NCBI RefSeq assembly: GCF_022179765.1
Contig: NZ_BPRE01000008.1
Location: 186,001-250,000, forward strand
Direction of reading: 5' to 3'
Length of the DNA stretch: 64,000 nt
From: Methylorubrum suomiense
Lineage (GTDB): Bacteria; Pseudomonadota; Alphaproteobacteria; Rhizobiales; Beijerinckiaceae
Shown here: piece by piece, positions 10,087 through 20,686 of the stretch
How positions within the stretch are numbered: the first letter of the stretch is position 1
How the letters are laid out: each line of letters starts with the position of its first letter
Notes under the pieces: generated by a model
Told to the model about the DNA's origin: nothing
Seen by the model: only the letters and a program-made list of their open reading frames with translations
Databases searched by the model: none
Translations under genes and position numbers: made by a program

Positions 10087-11340
10087 ATGCCTCAGCCGTC
10101 GACCCGGTCCTCTGCCCTGCGCGCCGTCGAGGCCCGGCTCGTCGCACGGGCGGTCGCTTCGGATGACGGGGACGCGATCGTCACCGAACTCTGTGAGGGG
10201 ATCGTCGCGGCGGGCCTGCCGCTCTGGCGTCTCAGCCTGTCCGTCCCGGCCATCGATCCCTTGTTTCGCGGCGCGAGCCTCGCGTGGCGGCGCGGCGAGG
10301 GGTTGTCCCTGTTTCCCGCTGCTCATGGCCCGGAAGGGGAGGCGAGCTATGCCCGCTCTCCGATCGCATGGCTGCAGGAGAATGACCGGGACCTCGTGCG
10401 CTGGCGCCTCGACGGTCCCGACGAACCGCTTCTACCGCTCCTGAGTGAGCTTCGTGCGGCGGGCGGTACGGATTATCTGCTCCACTTGGTCGGGTTCGCG
10501 CCGGGCAGCGCCATCGAGGGAGCCGGCATCTCCTTCTGTACCGATCGGACGGGCGGCTTCACCCAGGATGACTTGGACGCCTTGACGGCCCTGGTCCCCG
10601 CCATCGCCCTGGCGACCGCCAAGCTGAGCCTTGCCCATACCCTGCGCGAGGTGGCCGGCACCTATCTCGGCCCGACCAGCGCCGCCCGCGTCCTGGCGGG
10701 CGAGACGCGGCGCGGTCAGAGCGCCGTGGTGCCGGCTGCGATCATGCTCGCGGATCTGCGCGGCTTCACCGCGCTGGCCGACCGTGACGATCCGCTGAAG
10801 GTCGTCGGCTGGCTCGACGAGCATTTCGACGCGCTCGGCGAGCCGGTGCGACGGCATGGCGGTGAGATCTCAAAATTCCTCGGCGACGGCTTCCTCGCGG
10901 TCTTCTCCGTCACGGAACCGAATGCATCGGCCTGTCCGGCCTGCACCGGGGCGCTGGCCGCCGCGCAGGAGGCATTGGCGCGCAACGACGATCTCAATGC
11001 CGCCCGCCATCGTCGCGGCCTGCCGGTCCTGGCCGCCGATATCGTGCTGCATTTCGGACCGGTGGTGTACGGCAATGTCGGAACCGACCGGCGACTCGAT
11101 TTCACCGTCATCGGCCGAGCCGTCAACGAGGCGAGCCGGATCGAGCGCCTCTGCGACGCGCTGGACCGACATCTGCTGATCTCGGACGCCTTCGCGGGCC
11201 GCTGCGCCGCGCCGTTGACGGAGGTCGGTGCCTTCTCGTTGCGCGGGATCGAGCGGGCGCAGCGGATCTGGGCGTTGCCTCAGGACCCGCGACCGGACAA
11301 CCGCGCGACGAGCGCGCCCAGCAGGCAACCGGCGACATAG
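10087..11340 (+). CDS. class III adenylate cyclase domain protein
   Basis: A 417-residue protein with a class III nucleotide cyclase domain in its C-terminal half (about residues 215-400). The two metal-binding aspartates are Asp223 (LADLRGFT) and Asp267 (FLGDGFLAVF). Lys263 ahead of Asp267 and the later DFTVIG Asp fit adenine specificity. The transition-state Asn and Arg lie in GRAVNEASR. The N-terminal 200 residues form a soluble domain of unknown type, perhaps a GAF-like sensor. No membrane segment is visible. Its last 61 bases overlap the 3' end of the convergent small membrane-protein gene. Cyclic AMP synthesis is inferred, not shown. Confidence 0.85.
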   Translation: MPQPSTRSSALRAVEARLVARAVASDDGDAIVTELCEGIVAAGLPLWRLSLSVPAIDPLFRGASLAWRRGEGLSLFPAAHGPEGEASYARSPIAWLQENDRDLVRWRLDGPDEPLLPLLSELRAAGGTDYLLHLVGFAPGSAIEGAGISFCTDRTGGFTQDDLDALTALVPAIALATAKLSLAHTLREVAGTYLGPTSAARVLAGETRRGQSAVVPAAIMLADLRGFTALADRDDPLKVVGWLDEHFDALGEPVRRHGGEISKFLGDGFLAVFSVTEPNASACPACTGALAAAQEALARNDDLNAARHRRGLPVLAADIVLHFGPVVYGNVGTDRRLDFTVIGRAVNEASRIERLCDALDRHLLISDAFAGRCAAPLTEVGAFSLRGIERAQRIWALPQDPRPDNRATSAPSRQPAT

Positions 11341-11561
11341 CCGGCGAGCAGAAGGGCCGCGATCTCGAGATACAGGCCGGCGCGCCCGGGTACGGACTCG
11401 GTCCAAGCGAGCCCCGTCAGCACGGTGAGCGCGAGGATCGGCACGGCCGCCGCGATGAGTGTCGTCCGGCTTCGCGGAAAGCCCGTCATCAGGCCGCACG
11501 CGATACCGAGCCCGAACGCCACCGCGAGGGCCGGCCAGAGCGGAAGAAGGAGGGCGGTCAC
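11280..11561 (-). CDS. small membrane protein, unknown function
   Basis: A 93-residue protein with three hydrophobic segments (about residues 4-25, 35-52 and 62-85) and a short basic tail. Its ATG overlaps the stop of the upstream OmpA-like gene by four bases (ATGA), so the two are probably translationally coupled. Its 3' end runs 61 bases into the convergent cyclase gene. I do not recognise the family; the coupling suggests it works with the OmpA-like protein in the envelope. Confidence 0.65.
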   Translation of the reverse strand: MTALLLPLWPALAVAFGLGIACGLMTGFPRSRTTLIAAAVPILALTVLTGLAWTESVPGRAGLYLEIAALLLAGYVAGCLLGALVARLSGRGS

Positions 11562-13567
11562 GAGCGAAGGGCGAGTCCGATGCCCTGCCGTTCGGTAAGA
11601 GGGACCGCGCCCTCCGCGATCGAAGCGCGGTCGAGCGGTACGCCCGCCTTCTGCAGGTAGTCGATGACGGCGAGGGCCCGCGCCCGCGCGAGGTCGGTGC
11701 CGGTCTCGGAGGGGGCGATGTCGGGCTTGTCCGCTTGGGGTGGTTTCGCTTCCACCTTCTCGGTCTTGCCGCCCTTCTTATCGTCCTTCTTGTCGCCCTG
11801 GGCCGGCTTCGCATCCTTCCTGGGCGACGCAGGTTTCGGCTTCGGCGCCGATTCGCGCGCCGCCTCGGCGGCAACCGGATCGGCTTCGGCCGGCTTGGCA
11901 TTCGGCGCGTCGAGATGGCCGACGATCTCGATGCGTTCGGACGGACAGTCGCGGGCGAGGGCCGCCACGGCGTCGAGGACGGGATAGAAATCCGCTGCCA
12001 ACGCCGTGCTGCCGGGGGCGAATCGCAGCGGATGCCCGGCGACCCGTTCGGCGAGGCGCCGCCCGCATTCCTGCGGGTCGAGCCGCACCACCGGCTCGCC
12101 GGACGAGACCGACACGGTGGCAGTCCAGCCTGCCGGCATCGCCGCCGACAGCGTGCGCGGAAGCCGCGCCGCGGCCTCCGGATAGAGGCTCGTTCCGGAC
12201 AGGCGCAGGCTTGTGCCGGTGAGGGTGACCTCACCGCTCGCCAGCGTCATCAGCGCATCGAGTCCGGTCGCGACCGCTGCGGCGAACCCGGCCGGTGCGC
12301 CGGGCGCAAGGCGCGACCGATCCTGGACCGATTCGCGGAAGAGTCGGATCTGTGCCCGGTTCAACAGGATTTCGCGGGTGGCCCGGTCCGGCAGATGACC
12401 GCTCAGCGCCACTGCCTCCGCGCCGCGCCGAATGCGGAGGATGTAGGGGACGATCGGCCGGGCGGTGAGCGCAATGGTGCCCGCTTCGATCCCGGAGGGC
12501 AGCCCTTCGCGCAGGAGCGCCTCGATCTCGCCGACCGCGCCGTCATCCAGGGCCTTACCGGACACCGAGACGCGGCCCTGCTCGTAGGCGACGCGACCCT
12601 CGTGCAGCAGGGCAGCGATCTTGAGGAGGTGAGCGGCCAAAGTCGGGCCGTCGAGCCTCGCGCCGCGGGCATCCTGCATCCGGTCATCGACGGCGCCGCC
12701 ATCGGCGGTCTCCGCAGCGGCGGCCCGGATCGCCTCGCGCGCCTCCGGGGAGGCGACGTGCCCACCGAGTTCGAGGCTGCCGTCGGGTCGCCGTTCCACG
12801 GTGAGACGGAGATCGGCCACGACCGGCGGCAGGATCTCGACGGAGCCGAGACTGAAGCCTTCCGGCGGATGCGCCAGGGCCGTGCGGACGGCGTCGTAGG
12901 CGGCGAGGCTCGCGGCTTCGCCCCGGAACGAGATCACGGTGTCGTTGACCGTGGCGACGGAGCCGGTCGTCAAGTCGCCGAGGCGCTCGACGGCGTAGGC
13001 CGCGGCGTCGGGGAAGTCCGGGGGAGCGCCGCGGGCGGCCCGTGTGCGGTCCTCCAGGGTCGCGGCGCGGGGCAGGGCCGGCTTGAGACGCTGAGCCAGT
13101 TCGAAGGCACCGATCTCCGCCGGGCGGCTGCCCGCCGATTCGAGGCGGTCGATGGCCGGTCGCTCCACGGTCCAGACGAACGGAGAGGCTTCCTCGATCA
13201 GCCCGGTCCGATCGATCAGCCGCCGCGCCCCTTGGATCCCCGCGAGCCGTCCGAGGGCCGCTTCACGGTCGGGTGCGTGCGGGGCTTCGCCCGCGGCGAC
13301 GACGTCGCGGCCTTGGACCGAGACCCGCAGCCAAGGCTCGGGCTGGCCGTCGCCCGTCCCGCGCGCGACCTCGGCAGCGGCGCGGGCAATCTGATCCTCG
13401 ATGCTCGGGACCGCGAGATAGGCGGTGGCGACGCCGACCAGACCGAGCGCCGGCAACCCGGCAAGCCAGCCGAACCGGGTGCGGATCCATGGGAATGGAG
13501 AAGGCAGGGACAAGTAGGCCGACCTCGCATGCCGGCGCCCGCATCGGCGGGACGCCCGAGGATGCAT
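11558..13567 (-). CDS. OmpA-like envelope protein with split C-terminal domain
   Basis: A roughly 669-residue protein with one N-terminal membrane segment (about residues 37-55), a long periplasmic part built of repeated units of about 100 residues that look BON-like, and a C-terminal OmpA/MotB-type peptidoglycan-binding domain. The OmpA domain begins LRFAPGSTALAAD and continues IEIVGHLD, then is interrupted by about 70 residues rich in Lys, Pro, Asp and Ala before resuming with LARARALAVIDYLQKAGV. The start is uncertain: ATG 13567 is used, but a TTG about 17 codons downstream also fits. The open frame extends much further upstream, across the terminator of the porin gene, and that part is not coding. 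Coupled to the small membrane protein downstream. Confidence 0.72.
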   Translation of the reverse strand: MHPRASRRCGRRHARSAYLSLPSPFPWIRTRFGWLAGLPALGLVGVATAYLAVPSIEDQIARAAAEVARGTGDGQPEPWLRVSVQGRDVVAAGEAPHAPDREAALGRLAGIQGARRLIDRTGLIEEASPFVWTVERPAIDRLESAGSRPAEIGAFELAQRLKPALPRAATLEDRTRAARGAPPDFPDAAAYAVERLGDLTTGSVATVNDTVISFRGEAASLAAYDAVRTALAHPPEGFSLGSVEILPPVVADLRLTVERRPDGSLELGGHVASPEAREAIRAAAAETADGGAVDDRMQDARGARLDGPTLAAHLLKIAALLHEGRVAYEQGRVSVSGKALDDGAVGEIEALLREGLPSGIEAGTIALTARPIVPYILRIRRGAEAVALSGHLPDRATREILLNRAQIRLFRESVQDRSRLAPGAPAGFAAAVATGLDALMTLASGEVTLTGTSLRLSGTSLYPEAAARLPRTLSAAMPAGWTATVSVSSGEPVVRLDPQECGRRLAERVAGHPLRFAPGSTALAADFYPVLDAVAALARDCPSERIEIVGHLDAPNAKPAEADPVAAEAARESAPKPKPASPRKDAKPAQGDKKDDKKGGKTEKVEAKPPQADKPDIAPSETGTDLARARALAVIDYLQKAGVPLDRASIAEGAVPLTERQGIGLALRS

Positions 13568-13670
13568 AGGACCGTGAGGATACGGATGTTCGGGGCGACT
13601 TGAAGGCTGCGTGCGCAGGATGACGGCGGCGACGACCGAACCTGTCGAGCGTCGAACGGCCCGAGAAAGC

Positions 13671-13694
13671 AAAAAACCCGGCCGTGAGGCCGGG
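13671..13694 (-). terminator. rho-independent terminator of the porin gene
   Basis: On the minus strand, a 7-base-pair GC stem (13677-13683 with 13688-13694, GTGA/TCAC loop) is followed by six T residues (13671-13676). It lies 65 bases after the porin stop: a textbook intrinsic terminator. Confidence 0.88.
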
Positions 13695-13715
13695 GTCGGA
13701 GGTTCTGGTAAATGG

Positions 13716-13741
13716 CTCCCCCGCCCATCGGAGCGGGGGAG
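13716..13741. repeat. inverted repeat just after the porin stop
   Basis: Perfect 9-base-pair arms (13716-13724 and 13733-13741) with an 8-base loop, 18 bases after the porin stop codon and ahead of the true terminator. It probably protects the 3' end of a very abundant mRNA or adds to termination. Confidence 0.55.
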
Positions 13742-13758
13742 TTGACTTGCAGGTCCGC

Positions 13759-15438
13759 TTAGAAGTCGCGCTGAACGCGGAAGCGAGCCTGGTACACGTC
13801 CTCCGAGGACACCGTGAACGGGTTGCCACCGCGGTTCGTGTCGAAGACGCGGCCGTTCTTGACGCCCGTCTTGATGTACTGGCCCTCGACGCCGATATCG
13901 AGATCCTTGACCGGCGACCAGATCAGGCTCGCGCCGGTGACGACCTGGTAGGTGTCGCGGAGCGCGGCGCTGTTGGCGTAGCCGAACGGGTTGGTCAGGT
14001 AGGACGGAGGCGAGTTGGCAGCGCTCTGGCCGACGATCGCGCTGGTCTGGCTGACCGCCTGACGGGCACCCTGCGAGAACCAGATCTCGCCGTAGCTGGC
14101 GTAGAAGGCCGAGCGCCACTCGGGCGACCAGTAGTGGAGGAACGAGGCCACCGCGGTGAAGCTGTTCGACAGTTCGATGCGGCCGGTCAGCGGGTTGACG
14201 ATCGCGTCCGAGAAGAACTGGTTGAACGGGTTACCGGTGTAGACGGCGGCGTTGCTCAGGTAGCCGGCGGTGAAGCGGTTGATGCCGGTATAGAGCGAAG
14301 CGCCCTCACCATAAGCGCCCTGCAGGTACAGGCCGTCGCCGGGAGCGATGAAGGGCAGGTTGAACTTCGCACCTCCCTGCACGGCCCAGCCGTATTCCGT
14401 CTGCGAACCGGCATTGATGCCGCGAGCGGCCTGCAGAGCGGCGATCTGGGCGGTGGTGAGGTTGGCGATACCGCCGGCAGCGGGTGCGCCGAGGGCGGCC
14501 GAGTTGGTGATGGCCGAGTTGGCGATCGGGCCGCCGATGTTGACGTCCTTCACAGCGGCCGAGAGCTGAGCCGAACCCCAGGGGGCGTCGTAGCGCAGCG
14601 AAGCGACGAAGTCGGGCATGCGCGAGCGCTGCACGGCGTCGAGGAAGTACACGGCGGTGGCGTTGCCGTTGGCGGCCGTGGCGAGGATGATCGGCGTCGG
14701 AGCGGTGGTGAACACGTTGTTCACACCCGAGAGGCCGCCGGAGCCGGGCTGCGCCGTCGCCGTGAAGGCGTCGGAGAACAGCGGGTTCTTGCGGTAGTTC
14801 GGGTCTTCCATCGAGATCGTGGCCGACCAGCCGCCCTCGAACTTCTGCGTCCAGGCGAGGAGGTTCGTGGAGGGCAGGTTGGAGCCCAGCGACGAGCCGA
14901 TGATCTCGTAATCAGCGGCGTAGAAGTCGAAGAACGAGGAGGCGCGACCGGCGGTCAGGCCGGCGAACTGCACGAACGCCTTGTCGACGTTGATGAAGTT
15001 CTGCACGCGGCCGCGCTGGTCCTGGCCGGTGCCGGAGAAGGCGTAGCCGATGCGCTCGTTGGTGCCCGAGGAGAACTTGGTGTGGCCGGTGCGGCTCGCA
15101 GCGTCGAGACGCAGGAAGGCGCGCAGGGTGCCGTAGCCGGTCTGGGTGCGGGCGTCGATGTTGAAGCGGGCGAGGCCCGTGAAGCCCGAGAGATCGCCAC
15201 CGCCGGGAACGTTCCGGCTATCGCTGCCGATATAGCCGTACTCGGCGCGGGCGCGGCCCGAGACGCGAAGGCAGGTATCGGTGCCAGGGATGTAGAAGAA
15301 GCCGGCACCGTAGGCAGTGCAGACGCGGACGTACTCGATCGGAACGGCCTTCTTCACCGGCAGGTCGGCGGCCTGAGCCCCGCCCACGACGGACAGCCCC
15401 GCCGCCGATCCGAGGAGAAGGCTCTTGACGAGCTTCAT
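13759..15438 (-). CDS. alphaproteobacterial porin (Porin_2 type)
   Basis: A 559-residue outer-membrane porin. The signal peptide is clear (residues 1-23, cleavage after AQA before ADLP), followed by the family's ADLPVKKA...YVRVC start and the YIPGTDTCLRVSGR segment. The rest is alternating beta-strand sequence ending in a C-terminal Phe (RVQRDF), the signal used by the outer-membrane insertion machinery. The ATG at 15438 follows a strong GGAGG ribosome site; ten further in-frame codons upstream are not needed. It has its own terminator. Expected to be one of the most abundant envelope proteins. Confidence 0.94.
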   Translation of the reverse strand: MKLVKSLLLGSAAGLSVVGGAQAADLPVKKAVPIEYVRVCTAYGAGFFYIPGTDTCLRVSGRARAEYGYIGSDSRNVPGGGDLSGFTGLARFNIDARTQTGYGTLRAFLRLDAASRTGHTKFSSGTNERIGYAFSGTGQDQRGRVQNFINVDKAFVQFAGLTAGRASSFFDFYAADYEIIGSSLGSNLPSTNLLAWTQKFEGGWSATISMEDPNYRKNPLFSDAFTATAQPGSGGLSGVNNVFTTAPTPIILATAANGNATAVYFLDAVQRSRMPDFVASLRYDAPWGSAQLSAAVKDVNIGGPIANSAITNSAALGAPAAGGIANLTTAQIAALQAARGINAGSQTEYGWAVQGGAKFNLPFIAPGDGLYLQGAYGEGASLYTGINRFTAGYLSNAAVYTGNPFNQFFSDAIVNPLTGRIELSNSFTAVASFLHYWSPEWRSAFYASYGEIWFSQGARQAVSQTSAIVGQSAANSPPSYLTNPFGYANSAALRDTYQVVTGASLIWSPVKDLDIGVEGQYIKTGVKNGRVFDTNRGGNPFTVSSEDVYQARFRVQRDF

Positions 15439-15819
15439 TGTGGAACCTCCAGAAGTTTCGAGACCCATGGGATCGGACTTCTTCTGGGGGCGCCCGCCTC
15501 TCAGCGGACGGCACCCGCTTCGTCCTTCTGTCCCTTGGTGCTTCGGCCCTCCCCACCGGGGCTTCGGCCAAGCTTGCGCCGGGGTTCTCCCGTTCGCGAG
15601 GGCACCATGAGCGAGCGCGGCCGTACGGGCAACCGACTCGAACGTCTCAAAAGCTTCCGAAACCGGCTTCTCCGGGGGCTGTTGCAGGCCAGCAACGTAT
15701 TGGTCGGCTTACAAGGGGGTTTTTCCCCAACGCGCGGTAATTACAGGACAACTTTGCTGACTAACGGCAGGCCCTCATGTTGCGCTGCGGTCTCGGTGGA
15801 TGTCCGGCCCCCGAATCCA
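15439..15819. other. intergenic region upstream of the porin gene
   Basis: About 380 bases between the 3' end of the ABC-F gene and the porin start, both leftward. It must contain the porin promoter and a long untranslated leader. A GGGGG-TTTTT-CCCC tract near 15714-15730 can form a small hairpin. The stretch 15700-15780 is richer in A and T than its surroundings, which fits a promoter. No convincing gene. Confidence 0.5.
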
Positions 15820-17643
15820 TCACGCGCCTTGCGCCTCTCGCAGCAACTCCAAGGTCAGCCATCGCTCCTCCGCCGTCGCGAGTTCGGTCTCGGCGGCACC
15901 GAGGAGGGCCGTGGCTTTCTTGAAGCGCTCCGGATCGCGGCCGTACAGCCCGGAATCCGACAGTACATCGCGAAGCTTGGCGATGCCTGATTCGAGTTCC
16001 GCGATCCGCCCCGGCAGAGTCTTCAGCTCGTGCTGTTCCTTGTAGCCGAGCTTGGTCCTGGTCGTATCCTTCGCTTCCGCACGCGGCGCACGCTCCCTGG
16101 GTTCGGCCCGCTCACGCGCCTTCCCGTCCTTCGTCTCCCGCGCCTCGACGCCGCGACCCCGCTGGGCCAGCATGTCAGTGTAGCCGCCGGCATACTCGAC
16201 CCAGCGTCCCTCGCCCTCGCTGACCAACACGCTTCCGGCCACCCGATCGAGGAAGTCGCGATCGTGGCTCACCAGAATTAGCGTGCCGGCATAATCGCCG
16301 AGCATCTCCTGGAGGAGATCGAGGGTTTCGAGATCGAGATCGTTGGTGGGTTCGTCGAGCACGAGCAGGTTCGACGCTTGGGCCAGCGTCCGGGCGATCA
16401 GAAGCCGGTTGCGCTCGCCGCCCGAGAGCACGCTCACTGGCGTGCGGGCCTGCTCGGGCGCGAACAGGAAGTCCTTGAGGTAGCCGATCACGTGACGGCT
16501 GCGTCCGCCGACCGAAACGCTGTCGCCACGTCCTCCGGTCAGCACCTCGGCGACGGTGGCGTTCGGATCGAGGCTGGCCCGTCTCTGATCGAGATGAACC
16601 ATGTTGAGGCCGGTGCCGAGGCGGATCTCGCCCGAATCGGGCGCGAGCGCCCCGGTCAGAAGATTGATGAGCGTGGTCTTGCCCGCCCCGTTGGGTCCGA
16701 CGATGCCGAGTCGGTCGCCGCGCGCCACGCGCAGAGACAGATCATCAACGATCGTCCGGTCGCCATACGCCTTCGACACCCGCCGCGCCTCGGCGATGAG
16801 CGTGCCGGAGGCCTCGCCCTCCGTCGCCGTCATCATCGCCTGACCGACCGGGCGGCGATGATCGCGGCTCTTCTTGCGCAGGTCGTGCAAGTCGGAGAGG
16901 CGGCGGACGTTTCGCTTGCGGCGGGCGGTGACGCCGTAGCGCAACCAATCCTCCTCGGCCGCGATCTTGCGGTCGAGCTTGTGCTTGTCGCGCTCCTCTT
17001 CCTCGAAGAAGGCGTCACGCCACGCTTCGAAGCTGCCGAAGCCCTGCTCGATCCGGCGGGTGACGCCGCGGTCGAGCCAGATCGTCGCCCGGGACAAGGC
17101 CGTGAGGAACCGGCGATCGTGGCTGATCAGGATCAGGGCTGAGCGTGTGCGCTTCAACTCGGTCTCCAGCCACTCGATGGCCGGAAGGTCGAGATGGTTG
17201 GTGGGCTCGTCGAGAAGCAGGATGTCGGGCTCTGGCGCGAGCGCCTGGGCGAGGGCGGTGCGGCGCGCCTCGCCGCCGGACAAGCGGCTCGGATCCTCGT
17301 CGCCGGTCAGCCCGAGGCTTTCGAGAAGATAACGGGCCCGGTGCGCGTCGTCGCCGGGGGCAAGACCCGCCTGCACGAAGTCGAGGGTGGAGGTGAAACC
17401 CGAGAAGTCGGGCTCCTGCGCCAGATAGCGCACCGTCGTGCCGGGCTGGAGAAAGCGCTCGCCGCGATCGGGCTCGGCCAGCCCGGCGGCGATGCGCATC
17501 AGCGTCGACTTGCCCGAACCGTTGCGGCCGACGAGGCAGGCCCGCTCACCCGGGGCGATGGTCAGCTCCGCCCGCTCGATCAGCGGTGTCCCGCCGAAGG
17601 TGAGGGCAACGTCTTGGAGGGTGAGGAGGGGAGGGGCGGCCAT
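15820..17643 (-). CDS. uup: ABC-F family ATPase, Uup type
   Basis: A 607-residue soluble ATPase with two ABC domains in one chain and no membrane segments, as in ABC-F proteins that act on ribosomes or DNA. The first Walker A is GRNGSGKST (residues 39-47) and the second GPNGAGKTT (about residue 315). Both have signature motifs (LSGGEARR, LSGGERNR) and Walker B glutamates (LLLDEPTNHLD, LVLDEPTNDLD). The C-terminal 100 residues form a basic then coiled-coil tail, the hallmark of the Uup branch. It stands alone on the minus strand. Confidence 0.92.
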   Translation of the reverse strand: MAAPPLLTLQDVALTFGGTPLIERAELTIAPGERACLVGRNGSGKSTLMRIAAGLAEPDRGERFLQPGTTVRYLAQEPDFSGFTSTLDFVQAGLAPGDDAHRARYLLESLGLTGDEDPSRLSGGEARRTALAQALAPEPDILLLDEPTNHLDLPAIEWLETELKRTRSALILISHDRRFLTALSRATIWLDRGVTRRIEQGFGSFEAWRDAFFEEEERDKHKLDRKIAAEEDWLRYGVTARRKRNVRRLSDLHDLRKKSRDHRRPVGQAMMTATEGEASGTLIAEARRVSKAYGDRTIVDDLSLRVARGDRLGIVGPNGAGKTTLINLLTGALAPDSGEIRLGTGLNMVHLDQRRASLDPNATVAEVLTGGRGDSVSVGGRSRHVIGYLKDFLFAPEQARTPVSVLSGGERNRLLIARTLAQASNLLVLDEPTNDLDLETLDLLQEMLGDYAGTLILVSHDRDFLDRVAGSVLVSEGEGRWVEYAGGYTDMLAQRGRGVEARETKDGKARERAEPRERAPRAEAKDTTRTKLGYKEQHELKTLPGRIAELESGIAKLRDVLSDSGLYGRDPERFKKATALLGAAETELATAEERWLTLELLREAQGA

Positions 17644-17697
17644 GCCGGGCTTATGGCAGCAGCCGCAGCCCGGAACAAACCCGATTCGATGGGGTGA

Positions 17698-17916
17698 TCA
17701 GGCGATCGGGTTGGCGGGGCCCGTCGGCGTGGAGCCTGGGAGGCCGGGGGCTTCCACCGGAATCTCCGTCGGCGTGTCCCCCGGTGCCTCGGCCGGCGTG
17801 TTGCCGGGGATCTCCGGTGCGGGACCGGGCTCGGGTGCCTGCGGCGGCTCGACCGGCGGCGCCGGGTCGGGAGTCGTGGGTTGGGGCGCTTCCGGAATGG
17901 GGCCGGGATTCGACAT
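17698..17916 (-). CDS. short proline-rich hypothetical protein
   Basis: A 72-residue protein made almost wholly of Pro, Glu, Ala, Thr and Gly in PxxP-like repeats, with no signal peptide or membrane segment. It is expected to be disordered. The ATG at 17916 gives an acidic Pro-rich start; upstream in-frame sequence is of different character. It lies between uup and the PHA-system gene on the same strand. Low complexity makes a false call possible. Confidence 0.4.
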   Translation of the reverse strand: MSNPGPIPEAPQPTTPDPAPPVEPPQAPEPGPAPEIPGNTPAEAPGDTPTEIPVEAPGLPGSTPTGPANPIA

Positions 17917-17991
17917 GGGGCACCAGACATTGCTCGTGCGGCTCCGTGGGGCCGCGAACGGGGCCAACAGCCCCGCCCCGCGCGAGTTCCG

Positions 17992-18309
17992 CTACTTCTT
18001 GGTAATGAGAAGGTTGTTGCCCTCGCGACCGAGGATCGTCTGAATCTTCGAGGCGAACATGGACAGGAGGAGGGGCAATCGCACCTCGACCCGCACAGAG
18101 TCCTGACCGACATCGATTTGTCCGGTCACCGTCTGCGCCAGCGCGGTGACGGAATAGTCGAGACGATCACCGGTCCAGTTGAGGGTGTCGATGACTACGC
18201 CGCTCTTGCCGAGGGCGTCGCGCGCCTTGATCGTTCCGGTCTCGATGCGACGACGGGCTTCCTCGCGGCCGAGCTCGTGCGGGATCTCGACCACCATCGG
18301 CTTCGCCAT
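17992..18309 (-). CDS. polyhydroxyalkanoic acid system family protein
   Basis: A 105-residue protein that matches the small family annotated as polyhydroxyalkanoic acid granule-associated (PHA_gran_rgn type), with its typical start (VEIPHELGREEARRRIE) and the later IDVGQDSVRVEVRLP segment near a hydrophobic C-terminal helix. Its role in PHA granules is a family label and has not been shown in most members. Preceded by about 250 bases of non-coding sequence that should hold its promoter. Confidence 0.75.
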   Translation of the reverse strand: MAKPMVVEIPHELGREEARRRIETGTIKARDALGKSGVVIDTLNWTGDRLDYSVTALAQTVTGQIDVGQDSVRVEVRLPLLLSMFASKIQTILGREGNNLLITKK

Positions 18310-18560
18310 CTCGACCTCGTTTCCTGCACTCTCGCGTCACCCACTTCGTGGGCACGGAAGAGATTATGGGAATGGGCCATCCCCTCGGCAACGCCGGCCG
18401 TAGCACGTGCCGTGAAACGGCGTTGCCGAGGAGGCTCCGCGTGGGGAGCAGGGGTGTCGAAGCTCTGCCCGGTGAGGCTTGATACGGCACGCCGCTGCGG
18501 TGCCGCGCCCATGGACGGTGAGGCTCACGCCGTCCGCCGGGTGTGTCCGGCTGCCGGCGC

Positions 18561-18908
18561 TCAGCGCACCACGGAGAGCGAGACGTAGCTGACGCCGCCG
18601 ATGCCGAGGGCCTTGGCCGAGCCGCGGGCCAGATCGATGACGCGACCGCCGACGAACGGACCACGGTCATTGATGCGCACGACGACCGAGCGACCGTTGG
18701 ACCGATTGGTGACGCGGACGCGGGTGCCGAAGGGCAGGCTGCGATGGGCGGCCGTCATTCCGTTGGGATTGAACCGCTCGCCGTTGGCCGTGCGGTGTCC
18801 GCTCCCATACCAAGATGCCCGGCCGCTCTGGGCCTGGGCCGGCAGCACCGCAGCGGTGCCGACGATGGTGGCGAGGCAGACGGCAACGGTCCAGCTGGTG
18901 ACCTTCAT
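18561..18908 (-). CDS. rlpA: RlpA-like septal ring lytic transglycosylase
   Basis: A 115-residue secreted protein with a signal peptide (about residues 1-26, ending AQA) and a double-psi beta-barrel domain of the RlpA type. RASWYG, the GTRVRVTN segment and VRINDRGP with its catalytic-type Asp are all present. Such enzymes cleave denuded glycan strands at the division septum. It lacks the C-terminal SPOR domain of the Escherichia coli protein. I chose the ATG at 18908 because it begins at the signal peptide with an AAGGGA site upstream; an ATG at 18920 is an alternative. Confidence 0.85.
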   Translation of the reverse strand: MKVTSWTVAVCLATIVGTAAVLPAQAQSGRASWYGSGHRTANGERFNPNGMTAAHRSLPFGTRVRVTNRSNGRSVVVRINDRGPFVGGRVIDLARGSAKALGIGGVSYVSLSVVR

Positions 18909-20529
<1,621 letters not shown>

Positions 20530-20651
20530 ACGGCGCGCCCCAGGCTCGACGATCGGTCCAACGACGTCGCGGCCGGCACGGAGCTGGCCGCGGAAGCTCT
20601 GTCGTTACGGAATGCCCGGCTGCCCATAAGGCAGCCCGACACACCTTTGCG

Positions 20652-20678
20652 GCGTCGATCCGGGTTGCGGATCGACGC
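20652..20678. terminator. inverted repeat between convergent ccrM and NYN genes
   Basis: Perfect 10-base-pair arms (20652-20661 and 20669-20678) with a 7-base loop between the ends of two convergent genes. No T-tract, but position and stem suggest a bidirectional terminator. Confidence 0.6.
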
Positions 20679-20686
20679 TCCAGGAC

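Noticed and set aside
13568-14119. Upstream extension of the OmpA-like frame into the porin gene
   Set aside because: It runs through the porin terminator and antisense to the porin coding sequence; only a shadow frame.
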